From: Candidatus Thiodiazotropha sp. (ex Monitilora ramsayi)
GTDB lineage: Bacteria; Pseudomonadota; Gammaproteobacteria; Chromatiales; Chromatiaceae
Length of the DNA: 64,000 nt
Assembly: GCA_025655595.1 (NCBI GenBank)
Contig: JAHXIO010000008.1
Location: forward strand, 1-64,000
Direction: 5' to 3'
The position numbers and the translations under genes were made by a program. Shown here one piece after another: positions 28,771 to 38,702 of the stretch (positions are counted from its first letter, which is position 1; the number at the start of each line of letters is the position of its first letter). The notes below the pieces were generated by a model. It was not told the DNA's origin, did no database searches, and saw only the letters and a list, made by a program, of their open reading frames with translations.

Positions 28771-30302
28771 AGATCAATCTCCCGCCATTGTCGGTTGTAG
28801 CGATCCATTAATGCATCAGCTTCCACAGGTCCGTCGCTCCCCTCTGCATAGAATACCGGCTGTCGTTTGCTCGACGACTCCCATGACTGAAGAATCGGCG
28901 TAACGAACTGCCATGCATATTCCACCTCATCGCGACGCGCAAACAGTGTTGCATCCCCTTTGATGGCATCCAGCAACAATCTCTCATATGCATCTTTGAT
29001 AGGATTTGCATAGGTTTCAGAGTAACTGAAATCCATCTCGACACTTCCCACGTCCATTTCGCCGCCGGGTCGCTTACTGGCGATCTTCAGCGCCATTCCC
29101 GCATCGGGTTGAATACGAATGGTAAGGATATTGGGTTCCAGGCTCTGACACACATCATCACGACCGAACAGACAGAGCGGAACAGGTCGAAAAACCACCG
29201 ATATTTCAGTCACCCGTTTCGACAACTGCTTGCCCACGCGCAGAAAAAAAGGCACTCCTTGCCAACGCCAGTTGTCAATGTAGCATTTGATGGCCGTGTA
29301 GGTGGGGGTACGGGATTTTGTATCCACATTCTCCTCATCCCGATAGCCACGATATTGTCCAAAAATCACATGATCGAACACATCCTGTGTACTGAATGAC
29401 CGCAGCGAGCGCAGCACTTCCACACGCTTGTCACGAATGTCATCGGCGGCAAAGGAGACAGGGGGCTCCATGGTGCACAGTGAAAGCACTTGCAACAGGT
29501 GGCTCTGTACCATGTCTCTCACCACGCCAGTCTGATCATAGAAACGCCCCCGACCCTCAACACCGATCGACTCTGCTGCTGTAATCTGAATGTGATCGAT
29601 ATATTTTCTGTTCCAAAGGGGTTCGAAGATGGTGTTTCCCAAACGGGCGACAAGGATATTCTGTACCGTCTCTTTGCCCAAATAGTGGTCGATACGGTAG
29701 ACCTGATTTTCCTGTAGCACTTCCCCGACGATGCGGTTGAGATCCAGGGCGGACTCAAGGTCCTTGCCATAGGGTTTTTCCATGATGACCCGGGTCCAGG
29801 GAGTACCCTCACCGCTATCTGACAGGAGACCGGACTCCAGCAGGCGATGCAGAATGATCGGAGCAGCCGATGGTGGCGTAGCCAGATAAAACAGGCGATT
29901 GCCCTCGCTACCGATATCCTGTTCCAGAACTTCCAGTCGTTCTCTAAGGGCAGCGTAGCCCTCCGGGTCCTCAAAGTTTCCAGCCACATAGGAGACAGAG
30001 TGGCTGAAGTGCTGCCAAACTGCCTCATCCAGGGGTTGTGTACGGGAATACTTGGAGACTGCCTGTTTCAGCGTCTCGCGAAAGCTTTCATCCGACTGCT
30101 TTGAGCGACTGTAGCCCACGACAGCAAAATCACCGCCCAACGCATTTTCCCGCACCAGGTTATAGAGGGCAGGCACCAGTTTCCTACGGGTAAGATCTCC
30201 GCCCGCACCAAAAATCACCAAGGTGCATGGTTCCAGTTTATCCGGTTGCAGGAAGAGCTCACCAGATTCAAGTCGACTGATATTCGGTAGGTCTGATGCC
30301 AT
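28767..30302 (-). CDS. zwf: Glucose-6-phosphate 1-dehydrogenase
   Basis: 511 residues from the ATG at 30302 (MASDLPNISRLESGE); longer starts extend into unlikely sequence. NADP site CTLVIFGAGGDLTRRKLVPALY, active-site RIDHYLGKETVQN with its catalytic His-Asp, and substrate EKPYGKDLESALDLN. First step of the oxidative pentose phosphate pathway, providing NADPH. Head of the coupled zwf-pgl-gnd operon. The ribosome site before the chosen start is weak. Confidence 0.96.
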   Translation of the reverse strand: MASDLPNISRLESGELFLQPDKLEPCTLVIFGAGGDLTRRKLVPALYNLVRENALGGDFAVVGYSRSKQSDESFRETLKQAVSKYSRTQPLDEAVWQHFSHSVSYVAGNFEDPEGYAALRERLEVLEQDIGSEGNRLFYLATPPSAAPIILHRLLESGLLSDSGEGTPWTRVIMEKPYGKDLESALDLNRIVGEVLQENQVYRIDHYLGKETVQNILVARLGNTIFEPLWNRKYIDHIQITAAESIGVEGRGRFYDQTGVVRDMVQSHLLQVLSLCTMEPPVSFAADDIRDKRVEVLRSLRSFSTQDVFDHVIFGQYRGYRDEENVDTKSRTPTYTAIKCYIDNWRWQGVPFFLRVGKQLSKRVTEISVVFRPVPLCLFGRDDVCQSLEPNILTIRIQPDAGMALKIASKRPGGEMDVGSVEMDFSYSETYANPIKDAYERLLLDAIKGDATLFARRDEVEYAWQFVTPILQSWESSSKRQPVFYAEGSDGPVEADALMDRYNRQWREIDL

Positions 30303-30477
30303 AAGGTCGTTTGTCAAACCCTTTTTCGTTAAATGTCGGAATACATACTCTGCCAGAGCATTGGGGTGAAAATCCAATACAATCCATATCTGGCACTTCC
30401 ACATCTCTTTTTGTGATCGAAAATATGAACGGATCCTCTTTTTGTAAAGCGCTGTAAACCCGCAGTACAATCCACGA

Positions 30478-30483
30478 TATAAT
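30478..30483 (+). promoter_or_regulatory. -10 element for the NYN gene
   Basis: TATAAT at 30478-30483, 46 bp before the ATG at 30529. No convincing -35 lies 17 bp upstream. Confidence 0.4.
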
Positions 30484-30528
30484 GTTTTATGTTAAGGCTT
30501 CCTTAAACGGCCATCATATCCCTCATTT

Positions 30529-31443
30529 ATGATGGTGTTTCTTGCCTCACAAAATAATGATCATAAATCTCTCACTAGCGATTCAAGGGTTAGCATAGTG
30601 CACAACAGCATAAAAATCGGTGTCTTCGTCGACGCGGAAAATATTCGCTACAACGGCGGTTACCAGCTACGTTACGACATTCTCAGGCTCTTTTCCGCCC
30701 GCTATGGTGGCACATTACTACGACTCAACACCTATCTCGCCTATGATCAGGAACGTGCCAAAGAGGACCCGGAATATCGACGCCGGGCACTGACCTATCA
30801 GCAAATGGTGCGGGACTTCGGCTGGAAAGTCATTGTGAAGAATGTGCGCCGTTATACGGATGAAGAGGGAAACGTCACCACCAAGGCCAATGCAGATCTG
30901 GATATGGCGGTGGATGCCATGCTGCAATCAGAGAAACTCGACCTGGTGTTGCTGGTCACAGGAGACGGTGATTTTCTACAAGTAGTCACCGCTCTGCAGG
31001 ATCGGGGCTGCCGTGTTGAATTGCTGGGTTTCCGCAATGTTTCACAGGAGTTACGACGCCAGGTGGATGACTACTTCTCAGGGTTTCTGATCCCTGACCT
31101 CTTGCCCATCTCTTATGAACCGCGCAATGAATGGGGAGTCGCAGGTTCCTGTGTGCGGGGTGTCTGTGCTAAATGGTTCCCGGAGAAGGGCTATGGCTTT
31201 CTACGCTTTCTGAAAAAGATCGACCAGAATCTTTGGATCACCGATCCTCGTCATGAGGATTCACCCTATGAGAGCGTATTCTGCCACGCTAACGAGCTGG
31301 CGGATGAGGTCACAGATGAGATCATGCTGAATCGGGATTCGATTCTCGAATTCTATATTGAGGAAAGCGATAAGGATGATGGCGGCCTGGTGGCGAACAA
31401 CGTCAGACTGGTACCCAGTTTCGGCAACAGCGGACTCTCATAG
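30529..31443 (+). CDS. NYN-domain (LabA/DUF88) protein with a cold-shock-like C-terminus
   Basis: 304 residues. PIN-like NYN domain about 28-185 with the acidic residues KIGVFVDAENIR, NADLDMAVDAM and LVTGDGDFLQVV expected of an RNase active site. C-terminal about 205-270 is a cold-shock/S1-like OB fold (GVCAKWFPEKGYGFLRFLKK ... SVFCHANEL), supporting nucleic acid binding. The actual start may be the GTG at 30598 (VHNSIKIGVFVDAEN), since the first 23 residues look unstructured. Probably an RNA-cleaving or RNA-binding regulator; the substrate is unknown. Confidence 0.88.
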   Translation: MMVFLASQNNDHKSLTSDSRVSIVHNSIKIGVFVDAENIRYNGGYQLRYDILRLFSARYGGTLLRLNTYLAYDQERAKEDPEYRRRALTYQQMVRDFGWKVIVKNVRRYTDEEGNVTTKANADLDMAVDAMLQSEKLDLVLLVTGDGDFLQVVTALQDRGCRVELLGFRNVSQELRRQVDDYFSGFLIPDLLPISYEPRNEWGVAGSCVRGVCAKWFPEKGYGFLRFLKKIDQNLWITDPRHEDSPYESVFCHANELADEVTDEIMLNRDSILEFYIEESDKDDGGLVANNVRLVPSFGNSGLS

Positions 31444-31460
31444 TCAGCCGACAGAAACAA

Positions 31461-32042
31461 TCACTCACTGCCTTCGTCAAGTACAATACGAAACCGTCGC
31501 CCCTCCCCCGGCAGCCGTTCTATTGTACCCCCTCGCAGGGGAAACCGCCCTTTCTCACGATCGGAGAAATAGAGTCTGAGGGTCTCCCTGACGACAGGGA
31601 ATGCGATCTCATCCCAGGGGATTTGCTGCTCGTCGAACAGATCCACCTCGAGTGATTCGGCGCCTGCAGCGAAATCGAGATTGAGCAGGCGGCTACGAAA
31701 AAGCAGGTAGACCTGGTTGATGTGGGGAAGATTGAACAGTGTGTAGAGTCCCTCCACATCAACCTGGGCACATGCTTCTTCCTGTGTCTCTCTCGCCGCC
31801 CCCTGCTGACTTGTTTCCCCGTTCTCCATAAAACCCGCGGGCACGGTCCACAATCCGTAGCGGGGTTCTATTGCCCGGCGACAGAGGAGGATCTTATCCT
31901 GCCAGGCCGGGATGCAACCGACCACGATTTTCGGGTTCTGATAGTGAATTTCACCACAGGATATACAGATATGCCGGGGGCGGTTATCACCCTCCGGAAC
32001 ACTGACCCGGATCTCAGCGCCGCACTGACTGCAGTAGTTCAT
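31461..32042 (-). CDS. Nudix hydrolase with N-terminal zinc ribbon
   Basis: 193 residues. Zinc ribbon CSQCGAEI...CISCGEIHYQNPK, then Nudix box GFMENGETSQQGAARETQEEACA at about 87-109. The box keeps G, E, RE and EE but has Cys where the usual second Gly stands (REUxEExGU). Related enzymes are ADP-ribose or NADH pyrophosphatases of the YjhB/NudC-like type. It faces the NYN gene tail to tail. Confidence 0.9.
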   Translation of the reverse strand: MNYCSQCGAEIRVSVPEGDNRPRHICISCGEIHYQNPKIVVGCIPAWQDKILLCRRAIEPRYGLWTVPAGFMENGETSQQGAARETQEEACAQVDVEGLYTLFNLPHINQVYLLFRSRLLNLDFAAGAESLEVDLFDEQQIPWDEIAFPVVRETLRLYFSDREKGRFPLRGGTIERLPGEGRRFRIVLDEGSE

Positions 32043-32184
32043 TTATCCATTACCTTCACTCGGATATTCCCATTGTCACCGATTGCCTGAAGCCGTGGCA
32101 ACGAGAAAAACCCGCAGGATATTCGGGCCGATTCAATCCTGATACCATGTGCCCCATTTTTTACAGCAGGATTGATAAAAATCT

Positions 32185-33696
32185 ATGGCAGACCCCAACG
32201 CGGATGCAGATCTTAGGGAGGCCACAGCGGCCATCGACTTAGGCTCCAACAGCTTTCACTTGATCGTCGTACGTACCAATAACGGCCATTTGCAGATCAT
32301 TGATCGACTACGAGAGTCCGTCCGCCTCGGCGAGGGATTGACTGATGACAAGCGTCTCGATCCCATTGTTGCCGAACGCGCGCTTGCCTGCCTGGAAAGA
32401 TTCGCCCAGCGTCTGCGGCCGTTGCCGCAAGAAAATATCCGCGCAGTAGGCACCAACACACTGCGCCAAATTCACCCTGCCGATGACTTCATCGCCCAGG
32501 CGGAGAAGGCATTGAACCATCCGATCGAGATCATTGCGGGACGCGAAGAGGCGCGCTTGGTCTATCTTGGCGTCGCACATGGCCTGGCGGCCGGTGAGAA
32601 TCGTCGATTGGTCATCGACATAGGCGGCGGCAGTACTGAACTGATCATTGGGCAGGGATATACCCCGCACCAGCGTGAGAGCCTCTACATGGGTTGTGTG
32701 AGTATCAGCCGCCGTTTCTTTGCCGATGGTAAAATCTCTGCCAAATCGATGCGTGAAGCGGAACTGGCCTGTGCAGTGCAGATTCGTCCGGTGCGAAATC
32801 AATTTAAGGAGGGAGGTTGGTCTGAAGCAATAGGCAGCTCCGGCACAATCAAAGCGATTCGCAACGTCGTCATCCAGCAGGGATGGAGTGAATCCGGTAT
32901 CACTCGAGACTCACTTGAGACTCTTGCAAATCGCCTGATCAAGGCAGGCGGGGTCGGCAAGCTGGATCTCAAAGGGCTTTCAGATGAGAGAAAGCCGGTA
33001 TTCACAGGTGGCGTCGCTGTACTGTTAGCCCTATTCCGTCATATCGGCATCAAGCAGATGCAGGTCTCCTCGGAAGCACTGCGTGAAGGTCTGATCTACG
33101 ACATGATCGGCCGTAGCCACCACGAGGATGTCAGGGACCGAACCATTGAAACACTGATGTCTCGATACAGCATCGATGAAGCACAGGGTGTCAGGGTTGA
33201 AAACACCGCGATGGCCCTGTTCGATCAGGTAAAAAAAGCTTGGCAGCTCAATGAGCCACGCTATGCGGCAATGCTCAAATGGGCCACACGCCTGCATGAG
33301 ATTGGCCTGACGGTATCGCATGCCCAGTTCCACAAGCATGGCGGCTACCTGGTGGAAAATTCAGATCTTTCCGGTTTTTCTCGGCAAGAACAGAAAGTGC
33401 TTGCAGCACTGATTCGAGGACACAGACGAAAATTCCCCTCAGCGGTTTTCGATGCTTTGCCCAGCGAGGTCATCACCTGTACCAAGCAGCTCTGTGTACT
33501 ACTCCGCCTCTCTGTACTGATGCACCGGGCCAGGTCATCGGTGACAAAACCGATGGCCAGACTGGAAGTGGTGAAGAACCGGGTGTCTCTGGTCTTTCCC
33601 GATCAATGGATAGAAGATCATCCACTCACACAAACAGAGCTGAATCAGGAAGCGGCGTACCTTGAATCAGCCGGATTTATTCTTCGATTCTCCTGA
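32185..33696 (+). CDS. ppx: Exopolyphosphatase (Ppx/GppA family)
   Basis: 503 residues. Actin-like ATPase fold: AAIDLGSNSFHLIVVRTNNG, the catalytic-Glu region IAGREEARLVYLGVAHGL and LVIDIGGGSTELIIG. C-terminal HD-like helical domain (RYAAMLKWATRLHEIGLTV). Degrades polyphosphate or pppGpp. Length is that of Ppx/GppA. Its last 30 bp overlap the convergent SCO gene. Confidence 0.95.
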   Translation: MADPNADADLREATAAIDLGSNSFHLIVVRTNNGHLQIIDRLRESVRLGEGLTDDKRLDPIVAERALACLERFAQRLRPLPQENIRAVGTNTLRQIHPADDFIAQAEKALNHPIEIIAGREEARLVYLGVAHGLAAGENRRLVIDIGGGSTELIIGQGYTPHQRESLYMGCVSISRRFFADGKISAKSMREAELACAVQIRPVRNQFKEGGWSEAIGSSGTIKAIRNVVIQQGWSESGITRDSLETLANRLIKAGGVGKLDLKGLSDERKPVFTGGVAVLLALFRHIGIKQMQVSSEALREGLIYDMIGRSHHEDVRDRTIETLMSRYSIDEAQGVRVENTAMALFDQVKKAWQLNEPRYAAMLKWATRLHEIGLTVSHAQFHKHGGYLVENSDLSGFSRQEQKVLAALIRGHRRKFPSAVFDALPSEVITCTKQLCVLLRLSVLMHRARSSVTKPMARLEVVKNRVSLVFPDQWIEDHPLTQTELNQEAAYLESAGFILRFS

Positions 33697-34287
33697 CAGC
33701 TGTTCCCGAACCCTCGTCAGCAGCATCTCTGCAGTCGTACCGTGGGGCAGCCGCATGACCAACTTGCCGTCGGGACCGACCAGATAGGTGTCTGCAGAGT
33801 GGTCTACGGCATAGTTGCCATCCGGCCCGGGATCGACAGCGCGGTAAGCTACACCGTATCGGTCAGCAGCAGTAGCTACTGCGGATTCAGAACCCGTCAC
33901 ACCGATCAGCTTTTCATGAAAATATTCAGTGTACTCCTGCAAGCGCTCTATCGTATCCCGAGGTGGATCCACGCTCACGAAGATAGGCTGTACCTTTGAC
34001 AACTCTTCAGGCGTCAATTCATGCAATACGGTGCTGAACAGCGCAAGACTGGTCGGACAGATATCGGGACACCAGGTATATCCGAAATAGAGTAAAACAA
34101 CCTGTCCCCGATAGTCCGCAAGACTTACGGCACCATCAGGCCCCTGAAGCGTGAAATCTCCACCTTGAGGCGCTTCTGTCAACCCGGCAATCTGCCTGTG
34201 CTCACTGACTGGCTGCCAGGCAAACAACATCCACGAAAGAAGGCCGATCAGGAGTACAATACCCGCTATCAGTAATTTTTTTTGCAT
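33667..34287 (-). CDS. SCO1/SenC family copper chaperone
   Basis: 206 residues, one N-terminal membrane anchor (LLIAGIVLLIGLLSWMLFAW), periplasmic thioredoxin-fold domain with the Cu-binding CPDIC (WCPDICPTSLALF) and the distal His in YAVDHSADTYLVGPDG. Known SCO proteins deliver copper to cytochrome c oxidase Cu-A or act as redox partners. Overlaps the end of ppx. Confidence 0.95.
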   Translation of the reverse strand: MQKKLLIAGIVLLIGLLSWMLFAWQPVSEHRQIAGLTEAPQGGDFTLQGPDGAVSLADYRGQVVLLYFGYTWCPDICPTSLALFSTVLHELTPEELSKVQPIFVSVDPPRDTIERLQEYTEYFHEKLIGVTGSESAVATAADRYGVAYRAVDPGPDGNYAVDHSADTYLVGPDGKLVMRLPHGTTAEMLLTRVREQLSGESKNKSG

Positions 34288-34387
34288 GAAAATTCTATTC
34301 TGTTTCTGCTATAGCCGAGGTGATCATGCATGTAGGTATCGACAGCAGCATTGACATTTAGCAAGCGGTGAAAAGGGTCCCACAAAT

Positions 34388-34966
34388 TCAGAACGCTTTT
34401 CCCTGTAGCATGACAACACTATTGTCTACCAGTGCGCTATAAAGACCCAGCAGCTCGATCAGGGCATCATTATCTTTACCCGCGTCACTATCATTAGCAC
34501 CTCCATCCGGGTTTGAGGCCTGCTCACGCACATGTAACACGACGTAGTTGAGAGACTCTCTCAAACCATCTGCTTTTCGGCGCAGATCATCGACCAGGAA
34601 ATGGGCCCGCATCTGGTTCACAGCACCACGCCGGTGCATGGCAATCAGACGTTCGATATCCTTCTGTGAATGATTGATATTACGCTCTACCTTGTGAATT
34701 TCCCGGGCATCAAAGCCGAGCTGTTGGCGTACGCTTCTCAATGTCACCCGCAGCTTCGGCGCCAGTACCTTCATCTCCGATAAGACACCGTCCAAGGCTT
34801 GCACTTCCTCCGCAGCCAGTTGTTGTGGTTCGTCGTTATCGACCGCCTGCGTATCTTCCTGTGCCAGTGTTGAAGTCAATGGGCTTAATGTCAGCAATGC
34901 TATCAGTACGTATCGGGATAGCGATTGCGCTCTTTCAACGTTATTTATTCTCATCTCCACATCCAA
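34388..34966 (-). CDS. Secreted helical protein, unknown function
   Basis: 192 residues. Signal peptide ends STLAQED. The rest is almost all charged helix (EEVQALDGVLSEMKVLAPKL, HKVERNINHSQKDIERLIAM) with a low-complexity Asn/Gly/Asp linker (SNPDGGANDSDAGKDND) before a final helix. Predicted periplasmic coiled coil. Starts 17 nt after parE, so likely co-transcribed with it. No family recognised. Confidence 0.7.
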   Translation of the reverse strand: MDVEMRINNVERAQSLSRYVLIALLTLSPLTSTLAQEDTQAVDNDEPQQLAAEEVQALDGVLSEMKVLAPKLRVTLRSVRQQLGFDAREIHKVERNINHSQKDIERLIAMHRRGAVNQMRAHFLVDDLRRKADGLRESLNYVVLHVREQASNPDGGANDSDAGKDNDALIELLGLYSALVDNSVVMLQGKAF

Positions 34967-34982
34967 AGCTTAATAATAATCG

Positions 34983-36869
34983 TTATACTTCAGCAAGATC
35001 TCCCTTCTTCTCAAGCCACTTTTTACGGTCTGCCGCCCGTTTTTTAGCTAGCATCATATCCATGATTTTATGGGTATCATCGCCAGATTCGACCGTCAAT
35101 TGAATCAGTCGCCGCGTATCCGGATGAATAGTAGTTTCACGCAACTGCAGCGGGTTCATCTCACCCAAGCCCTTGAAACGTTGGACATTGACTTTGCCTC
35201 GCAGTTTCTCGGCCTCAATACGGTCCAGCACGCCCTGTTTCTCCGAGTCGTCCAGCGCATAGAAAACCTGTTTACCAACATCGATACGGTACAGCGGAGG
35301 CATCGCCACATAGACATGCCCCTGTTGCACCAGTTTACGGAAATGGCGTAGAAACAGGGCGCAAAGCAACGTAGCGATATGCAGACCATCGGAGTCTGCA
35401 TCCGCCAAAATGCAGATTTTACCGAATCTTAAATTAGTGAGGTCATCACTGCCCGGCTCCACACCGATGGCGACAGAGATATCATGCACTTCCTGGGAGG
35501 CGAGAACCTCGCTGGGATCGACCTCCCAGGTGTTTAGAATCTTACCACGCAGCGGCATGATCGCCTGAAACTCCCTGTCTCTCGCCTGCTTTGCGGAACC
35601 GCCGGCCGAATCGCCCTCGACCAGAAAGAGCTCGCTGCGCGTGGGATCCACTGAACTGCAGTCAGCCAGTTTTCCCGGTAGAGCAGGCCCCTGGGTCACC
35701 TTTTTTCGGGCCACCTTTCGTCCGGCCCGCATCCGGCTCTGAGCGGAACTGATGGCCAGCTCCGCGATTCGCTCACCGGCGTCGGTATGCTGGTTCAGCC
35801 ACAGGCTGAATGAATCTTTCACCACCCCCGATACGAATGCCGCACACTCTCTCGAAGATAGACGCTCTTTTGTCTGACCGGAGAACTGTGGGTCGAGTAA
35901 TTTGACAGAGAGCACATAAACCACACGGTTCCAGACATCCTCAGGCGTTAGTTTCACCCCTCGAGGCAGTAGATTGCGGAACTCGCAAAACTCGCGGACT
36001 GCATCGGTCAGGCCGGTTCGCAAGCCATTCACATGGGTACCGCCCTGCGCGGTGGGAATTAAATTCACATAGCTCTCTGCTACCGGATCCCCCCCCTCGG
36101 CCAACCAGGCAAGTGCCCATGCGGCTGTCTCATTGTTGCCTGACATTTCACCGACAAAGGCCTCTCCAGGTATCAATTCGGCCCCCTGCAGGGCATCCAG
36201 CAGATAATCCCTTAAACCATCTTCATAGACCCAGGATTCCCGCTCGCCGCTCTTTTCATCATAGAGTGAGACCTTCAGACCCGGGCACAGTACCGCTTTG
36301 GCACGAAGCACGTGCCTTAGCTGTCTGAGAGAGAAACGAGAGTTATCGAAATAGATCTCATTCGGCCAGAATTTCAGACGTGTACCTGTATTGCTGCGAC
36401 CGACCTTACCCACGACTTCCAGATCGGACGCCTTGTGGCCGTCCGCGAAGGCCATGTTGTACTCCTGGCCGTTACGTTTCACCCAGACCTCAAGATGTTT
36501 CGACAAGGCATTCACCACGGAAACGCCGACACCGTGCAGGCCCCCGGAGAAACGGTAGTTCTTGTTGGAGAATTTACCACCGGCGTGCAGCTTGGTCAGG
36601 ATCACTTCAACGCCAGGTATCCCCTGCTGGGGATGCACATCCACCGGCATGCCGCGCCCGTCATCGACCACTTCCAGGCCACCGTCCTTGAAGACGGTCA
36701 CTTCGACGGATTTGGCGAAGCCCGCAATCGCCTCATCGACACTGTTATCGATCACTTCCTGGGCCAGGTGGTTGGGGCGGCTGGTATCCGTGTACATACC
36801 CGGCCGTTTCCGTACCGGCTCCAGCCCGCTGAGTACCTCGATATCCGACGCGTCGTAACTGCCACTCAT
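34983..36869 (-). CDS. parE: DNA topoisomerase IV subunit B
   Basis: 628 residues from the ATG at 36869 (MSGSYDASDIEVLSGLEPVR), the usual ParE length; the longer frame is unsupported. GHKL ATPase (EVIDNSVDEAIAG, DGRGMPVDVHP, GGLHGVGVSVVNAL), transducer, and TOPRIM with LFLVEGDSAGGSAKQARDR and ADADSDGLHI. Decatenates replicated chromosomes with ParC. The length and EVLSGLEPVRKRPGMY favour ParE over GyrB. Confidence 0.96.
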   Translation of the reverse strand: MSGSYDASDIEVLSGLEPVRKRPGMYTDTSRPNHLAQEVIDNSVDEAIAGFAKSVEVTVFKDGGLEVVDDGRGMPVDVHPQQGIPGVEVILTKLHAGGKFSNKNYRFSGGLHGVGVSVVNALSKHLEVWVKRNGQEYNMAFADGHKASDLEVVGKVGRSNTGTRLKFWPNEIYFDNSRFSLRQLRHVLRAKAVLCPGLKVSLYDEKSGERESWVYEDGLRDYLLDALQGAELIPGEAFVGEMSGNNETAAWALAWLAEGGDPVAESYVNLIPTAQGGTHVNGLRTGLTDAVREFCEFRNLLPRGVKLTPEDVWNRVVYVLSVKLLDPQFSGQTKERLSSRECAAFVSGVVKDSFSLWLNQHTDAGERIAELAISSAQSRMRAGRKVARKKVTQGPALPGKLADCSSVDPTRSELFLVEGDSAGGSAKQARDREFQAIMPLRGKILNTWEVDPSEVLASQEVHDISVAIGVEPGSDDLTNLRFGKICILADADSDGLHIATLLCALFLRHFRKLVQQGHVYVAMPPLYRIDVGKQVFYALDDSEKQGVLDRIEAEKLRGKVNVQRFKGLGEMNPLQLRETTIHPDTRRLIQLTVESGDDTHKIMDMMLAKKRAADRKKWLEKKGDLAEV

Positions 36870-37100
36870 GCTCGATTCTGATCTCTCTGCAATCAATTCA
36901 CGAGCGGCGATTTTACACATCTGTCTGAGTGGTAGCGAGTACTGGCAGCCGAACCGATCACCAGAACACGATTGAAACGTTCCGCGTTCCCCTTTCACAA
37001 CCTCATTCGGCAATTTCAGAAGAATCACGTCTCAATCCATTGACCCTGCGGATAGCGCTGAGTTAGGTTTACAGGCCCAATCCATTAACGGTTGTAAAAA

Positions 37101-37340
37101 GTGCCTAGAAAAAAGCAACCTCCCGCCCTTGAAGAGGCGATGAAAGAGCTGGAGAGACTGGTCGAATCCATGGAACAGGGTGACCAACCCCTGGAGGCAT
37201 CCCTCGAGGCGTTCGAGCGGGGCGTGGTCCTGACCCGAATCTGTCAACAGGCGCTGGACGAGGCGGAACAGAAGGTCCGTATCCTGAGCGGCGAAACACC
37301 CGAATCCGGCCTGGAGCCCTTCGAAGATGCCAATGAATGA
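37101..37340 (+). CDS. xseB: Exodeoxyribonuclease VII small subunit
   Basis: 79 residues: ALEEAMKELERLVESMEQGD, LEASLEAFERGVVLTRICQQ, LDEAEQKVRIL, the complete XseB pattern. With XseA it degrades single-stranded DNA. Its end overlaps ispA by 14 bp, the standard xseB-ispA pair. Confidence 0.96.
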   Translation: MPRKKQPPALEEAMKELERLVESMEQGDQPLEASLEAFERGVVLTRICQQALDEAEQKVRILSGETPESGLEPFEDANE

Positions 37341-38229
37341 AGCGCTCAGCGACTATACGCAACAGTGCCGTCATCGGGTTGAGTCATCACTGGAAAAGAT
37401 TCTGCCCAGCAGTCAGACACTGCCTGCCCGGCTTCATGAAGCCATGCGTTACTCCACACTCAGTGGCGGCAAGCGGATTCGTCCCATTCTGGTCTATGCC
37501 GCCGGGCAGGCGGTCGATGTGGCGCCAGAACGGCTGGACAGCCCGGCTGCGGCCGTGGAGCTGATTCACGCCTACTCACTGGTGCATGACGACCTCCCGG
37601 CCATGGATGACGATGACTTGAGGCGCAACCAGCCCACCTGCCACAAGGCCTACGACGAGGCAACAGCCATTTTGGTGGGTGACGCCCTGCAAACCCTCGC
37701 TTTCCAGGCCCTCTGTTGCGGTAACAGCATGCAGACCGATGCCGAGACCCGTCTCAAGATGCTCGAGACTCTCACCCGGGCAAGCGGCTCCAGAGGTATG
37801 GCTGGCGGACAGGCTATCGATCTGGAATCGGTGGGCAAGTCCCTCAATCTTGCGGAACTGGAGATCCTGCATATCCACAAGACAGGCGCCCTGATTCGGG
37901 CTGCCGTTCATATGGCCACCCTGCTCAATCCCGATATCGGACGGGAGAAGATCCAGGCGTTGGATCACTATGCCAAATGTGTTGGGCTGGCGTTTCAGAT
38001 ACGGGACGACATCCTCGATGTGGAGGGCGACACAGAGACCCTAGGGAAAACCCAAGGCAAGGACTCTGCCCAGGACAAGCCTACCTACCCTGCCCTGCTA
38101 GGACTGAGCGGTGCCCGGGAAAAGGCGCAGGATTTGCTCACAGATGCCATGGCCTGCTTAACCTCCTTTGGTAGCGAGGCAGATCCTCTCCGCTGGATCG
38201 CTGAGTACATTATCGGCCGCAGCCGTTAG
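37327..38229 (+). CDS. ispA: Farnesyl diphosphate synthase
   Basis: 300 residues. First Asp-rich motif VHDDLPAMDDDDLRR, second DDILDVEGD, plus GGKRIRP and KTGALIRAAVHM. Condenses IPP and DMAPP to FPP. Overlaps xseB. The TAG stop is part of the left terminus of the MITE-like element at 38226, so the extreme C-terminus (RWIAEYIIGRSR) may have been set by the insertion. In many relatives dxs follows; here it does not. Confidence 0.96.
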   Translation: MPMNEALSDYTQQCRHRVESSLEKILPSSQTLPARLHEAMRYSTLSGGKRIRPILVYAAGQAVDVAPERLDSPAAAVELIHAYSLVHDDLPAMDDDDLRRNQPTCHKAYDEATAILVGDALQTLAFQALCCGNSMQTDAETRLKMLETLTRASGSRGMAGGQAIDLESVGKSLNLAELEILHIHKTGALIRAAVHMATLLNPDIGREKIQALDHYAKCVGLAFQIRDDILDVEGDTETLGKTQGKDSAQDKPTYPALLGLSGAREKAQDLLTDAMACLTSFGSEADPLRWIAEYIIGRSR

Positions 38230-38492
38230 GGCCTGTTAACACTAATCTAATCGGCTCTGTTGCGCCAGAAAACGCGTCAATCAAGGCGCGAGGAGAGAAG
38301 TTTAGCTGTGCTAAATGAGCGACGAGCAACGCCGAGTGGCGCGTTTTCTGGCACAACCCGAAGGGCTGGGGCTGTTTTCACCCAGCGGCGTTATCATTCG
38401 CTCATTTAGCACGCTAAACCTCGCTCATTCTGCCTTGCTGGGCAAAAAGCAGCTCCAGCAGAGCCGATTGGATTAGTGTTAACAGGCCCTAA
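38226..38492. mobile_element. 267-bp MITE-like element with 34-bp terminal inverted repeats
   Basis: Terminal arms 38226-38259 and 38459-38492 match in 33 of 34 positions (TTAGGGCCTGTTAACACTAA at both outer ends). Inside are two further nested inverted pairs: 38259-38276 with 38340-38357 (gccagaaaacgcg core) and about 38300-38321 with 38398-38419 (gctaaatgagcga core). There is no ORF for a transposase. It could fold into a long cruciform or RNA hairpin and end the xseB-ispA transcript. Confidence 0.75.
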
Positions 38493-38702
38493 GTGGTCCC
38501 GGAAGAGCGCCATGACTGCCTGACTTGCACCTCAGTGTATTGATTGGGATAATTCTTTGTTCCACTCGTCAGATTCAGGCATCCCGGTCCGATACCAAAT
38601 ACCCGATGTTCTGTCCGTTGTCCTCCCAGAGGAGGCAGGATACGCTCGAATCTTTCAGATTTTATTACAAAATCCCGTCATCAACGGGATGGGAAGTTGG
38701 AC

